Source of the DNA: JAIPJA01 sp964390115
Lineage (GTDB): Bacteria; Patescibacteriota; Patescibacteriia; Patescibacteriales; UBA12465
DNA: 9,733 nt
Assembly: GCA_964390115.1 (NCBI GenBank)
Contig: CAYMGT010000034.1
Coordinates: 1-9,733, forward strand
Direction of reading: 5' to 3'
The notes under the pieces were generated by a model. That model was given only the letters and a program-made list of their open reading frames with translations. It was not told the DNA's origin and ran no database searches. Below are positions 8,677 through 9,733 of this stretch, piece after piece; position 1 is the stretch's first letter, and each line of letters opens with the position of its first letter. Position numbers and translations under genes: made by a program.

Positions 8677-8715
8677 CCTCGAATTACATAAGTAATTCGA
8701 GGTTCTTTTTTTTTT
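8677..8715 (+). terminator. Intrinsic terminator after the DGR target gene
   Basis: A perfect 11-bp stem pairs CCTCGAATTAC at 8677-8687 with GTAATTCGAGG at 8692-8702 around an ATAA loop. It is followed by TTC and ten T residues. It lies 51 nt after the target-gene stop. Some DGRs need a hairpin or cruciform just downstream of the VR for efficient retrohoming. This perfect inverted repeat, 60 bp past the VR end, could serve that role as well, but that is inference. Confidence 0.92.
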
Positions 8716-8740
8716 GTATACTTTATAAATATGCTAAAAT
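8714..8740 (+). promoter_or_regulatory. Promoter of the template RNA
   Basis: An extended -10, TGCTAAAAT, has its hexamer at 8735-8740. A partial -35, TTGTAT at 8714-8719, lies 15 nt upstream, or TTTGTA at 8713-8718 with 16 nt. The -35 overlaps the T-tract of the preceding terminator, so the two units are packed with no spare sequence. The predicted start is near 8747. Confidence 0.55.
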
Positions 8741-8870
8741 GATATCAATCAAAGTGAATATGTCACCGATTAAGGTTGGTGATCACTGTGATGAACACTA
8801 TTGTTTTGAGAATATCTTTGGTCAAGGCTGTAGGTAGAGTAGAATAATGATGTTATATAACGAAACTTGG

Positions 8871-8954
8871 TGCAAAATACTATGACATTATGATGTCGAA
8901 TAATATTCAGCTCATTTGAGCATTCAAAGGGCGGTGTAAAGGCGGTATTTTGCA
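8871..8954 (+). other. Branched RNA domain immediately 5' of the TR
   Basis: A perfect 10-bp closing stem pairs TGCAAAATAC at 8871-8880 with GTATTTTGCA at 8945-8954, ending 3 nt before the TR. Inside it are GACAT/ATGTC at 8884-8888 and 8893-8897 with a TATG tetraloop, and GCTC/GAGC at 8910-8913 and 8918-8921. The second can be extended by GAAT/ATTC at 8898-8901 and 8922-8925. This gives a multi-branch fold that may be a binding platform for RT and Avd or a boundary for cDNA synthesis. Confidence 0.65.
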
Positions 8955-8957
8955 TAT

Positions 8958-9090
8958 TTCTGACGGCGATCCTAAACTCCTCAATGCTAATCGCAATGAC
9001 GATGGTTCCTGGCTGAACACGAACTATGACAATCCTGACAACAAGTGGAATCGTGATAGTGGTTTCGCTTTCGTCGTTTCGCAAGTTTCT
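8958..9090 (+). repeat. DGR template repeat (TR)
   Basis: This is the invariant donor copy of the variable repeat. It has 33 adenines, 20 of which are changed in the VR. Read in the target-gene frame, it is rich in AAC and AAT codons, which can be randomised at two positions without creating stop codons. The exceptions are one AAA codon at 8974-8976 and one AAG at 9043-9045, which could become TAA or TAG. It starts 3 nt after a 10-bp stem and ends 2 nt before a 14-bp hairpin. It lies between the target gene and avd/RT and has no start codon or expression signals of its own as a protein gene. Confidence 0.97.
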
Positions 9091-9092
9091 CA

Positions 9093-9129
9093 AAAACTCC
9101 CCTATCTTTTGATAGAGGAGTTTTGTTTT
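9093..9129. terminator. Bidirectional terminator between TR and avd
   Basis: AAAACTCCCCTATC at 9093-9106 pairs with GATAGAGGAGTTTT at 9111-9124 with one C-A mismatch and a TTTT loop. On the plus strand it is followed by GTTTTATA and would end the template RNA just after the TR. On the minus strand it is followed by a T-run derived from 9092-9096 and would end avd, whose stop codon (9102-9104) lies inside the stem. If it works as a terminator, the RT gene needs its own promoter or read-through. Confidence 0.7.
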
Positions 9130-9512
9130 ATAATCTGCCCTAACCAACCGCCGAGCATCCGACCAATCTCATCAATTCTTTCGGATATCATTAAATATTT
9201 TTTATTATCTAATGATTTAGTTTCCCAAAGTATCAGAAACAACAATTTTAATGTATCAGTTTTTCTGATAGAAACTTTAATATAAAGTATTTTTTCATTT
9301 TTATTTACGTACAAAGCTCCAGAAATCATCTCTATTATTTCAATGAAAATATTATCAATTTTAATGCCAAGGCTAAAGCGATGTTCTTTGGGTATTGATT
9401 TGAAATACGTATGCCAAAGAATATATGAGTCTTTTGATTTCTGAAGAAGCGGGACTAGTTGAAATTGTCGGGGGGGGGTAGAATTAGAAATATAAAGATT
9501 AGATTGATTCAT
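9102..9512 (-). CDS. avd: Avd-like DGR accessory protein, four-helix bundle
   Basis: The 136-residue product resembles the accessory variability determinant family (four-helix-bundle, S23-like proteins), which binds the DGR reverse transcriptase and template RNA and is needed for mutagenic cDNA synthesis. Four helical segments are predicted at about 19-38 (PLLQKSKDSYILWHTYFK), 44-69 (RFSLGIKIDNIFIEIIEM), 71-100 and 104-130. The last has the characteristic SERIDEIGRMLGGWL motif at 110-124. Net charge is positive, as expected for an RNA-binding partner. The gene is antisense to its neighbours: its stop lies inside the TR-proximal terminator and its ATG overlaps the RT 5' end. Residues 12-15 are encoded by a C9 run, so a one-base length change would abolish translation from this ATG. 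No alternative in-frame start exists after the run before the first helix. A possible -10 (TACAAT, the complement of 9525-9530) would give a nearly leaderless message. Confidence 0.85.
   Translation of the reverse strand: MNQSNLYISNSTPPRQFQLVPLLQKSKDSYILWHTYFKSIPKEHRFSLGIKIDNIFIEIIEMISGALYVNKNEKILYIKVSIRKTDTLKLLFLILWETKSLDNKKYLMISERIDEIGRMLGGWLGQIIKQNSSIKR
9470..9478. repeat. G9 homopolymer (C9 on the avd strand)
   Basis: Nine consecutive G residues stand out in an AT-rich window. On the minus strand the run lies at codons 12-15 of avd. On the plus strand it is 25 nt upstream of the likely RT start. Runs of this kind slip during replication and are a classic basis of phase variation, and they are also a common place for sequencing length errors. 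Confidence 0.9.
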
Positions 9513-9733
9513 AAATTTGAAAATATTGTAAGTTTAGAAAATTTGCTAGAAGCCTGGCAAGAATTTTTGCTAGGTAAAAACAAACGTAAAGATGTACAAG
9601 AATTTCGTATTAATTTAATGGATAATATTTTAAAATTACATCACAATTTAGTATATCACAAATACGAACACAGTGGTTATAAAGCATTTATGGTACACGA
9701 TCCTAAAACCAGGAATATTCATAAAGCTACTGT
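9504..9733 (+). CDS. DGR reverse transcriptase, N-terminal part (cut by window end)
   Basis: Seventy-six complete codons are visible. The protein begins IHKFENIVSLENLLEAW, followed by a basic stretch (GKNKRKD, 24-30), EFRINLMDNILKLHHNL and HDPKTRNIHKATV. This is the typical start of Patescibacteria DGR/group II-like reverse transcriptases, including the HDPK.R.IHKA segment that precedes the first conserved RT block. The catalytic Asp motif lies beyond the window, so activity cannot be judged. The frame is open from 9459 but has no ATG before 9618, which is inside the conserved part. TTG at 9504 is the likeliest start, with TTG 9459 and 9465 as alternatives. The 5' end overlaps the start of avd on the opposite strand by 9 bp. 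An ATG at 9425 would read into this frame only if the G9 run were one base shorter. A weak promoter candidate (TTGAAA at 9400, TATATG at 9422) lies inside avd. Confidence 0.88.
   Translation, partial: MIHKFENIVSLENLLEAWQEFLLGKNKRKDVQEFRINLMDNILKLHHNLVYHKYEHSGYKAFMVHDPKTRNIHKAT

Larger units (their letters stand above)
8747..9129 (+). ncRNA. DGR template RNA (structured leader plus TR)
   Basis: From the predicted start near 8747 to the hairpin ending around 9129 there is no credible plus-strand gene. The segment contains the template repeat flanked by pairing sequences, as expected for the RNA that the DGR reverse transcriptase copies. A 5' hairpin pairs GTCACC at 8762-8767 with GGTGAT at 8778-8783, extendable by AGTG/CACT at 8753-8756 and 8784-8787. 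A larger branched domain (8871-8954) abuts the TR. A long reading frame passes through the TR, but it continues only as the antisense of avd and is not a gene. The ends are predicted from sequence only. Confidence 0.7.

Noticed and set aside
8677..8702. Perfect inverted repeat considered as an insertion-sequence end or attachment site
   Set aside because: The T-run directly after it and its place behind the target-gene stop are explained by an intrinsic terminator. No transposase or second copy is present.
8770..9147. Minus-strand frame of 125 codons opposite the TR, with residues similar to a minus-strand frame at 8374-8610
   Set aside because: The similarity is only the VR/TR repeat read in antisense. 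There is no family resemblance or expression signal.
8950..9285. Plus-strand reading frame through the TR that looks like a second copy of the target C-terminus
   Set aside because: Its first part is the template repeat itself and its remainder is the antisense of avd. It lacks a start in a sensible context and is part of the template RNA.

Overview
The window looks like a chromosomal segment of a Patescibacteria (Candidate Phyla Radiation) bacterium. It is strongly AT-rich, uses the standard genetic code, and shows no Shine-Dalgarno sequence at its main start codons. Its RNA polymerase subunits are compact, and its accessory module has protein families that I recall mostly from this group. 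The phylum assignment rests on recalled family resemblance, not on a search.

The left three quarters (55-7731) is the rpoB-rpoC operon: a consensus-like promoter (TTGACA-17-TATAAT), a roughly 290-nt untranslated leader holding a terminator-like hairpin, intact rpoB and rpoC 48 nt apart, and an intrinsic terminator. Both genes carry the expected catalytic and zinc-binding residues.

The right quarter (7815 to the window end) is a diversity-generating retroelement (DGR). In order, it holds: a strong extended -10 promoter and a structured leader; a target gene (7996-8625) whose last exon-like segment is the variable repeat (VR, 8484-8616); a perfect-stem terminator; a second promoter driving a structured template RNA; the template repeat (TR, 8958-9090); a hairpin serving as terminator on both strands; an Avd-like accessory protein gene on the minus strand (9102-9512); and the start of the reverse transcriptase gene on the plus strand (9504 onward, cut by the window edge). 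VR and TR align without gaps over 133 bp with 20 differences, and every one lies at a TR adenine, the hallmark of adenine-specific mutagenic retrohoming.

The genes would work together as follows. The template RNA is reverse transcribed by the RT with Avd, adenines are miscopied, and the cDNA replaces the VR at the 3' end of the target gene, changing up to about fifteen residues on a C-type-lectin-like display surface. DGRs in Patescibacteria are known as a class. The less expected points here are the head-to-head overlap of avd and RT, a G9/C9 homopolymer inside the avd 5' end just upstream of the RT start, the RNA structures bracketing the TR, and the structured leader of the target gene.
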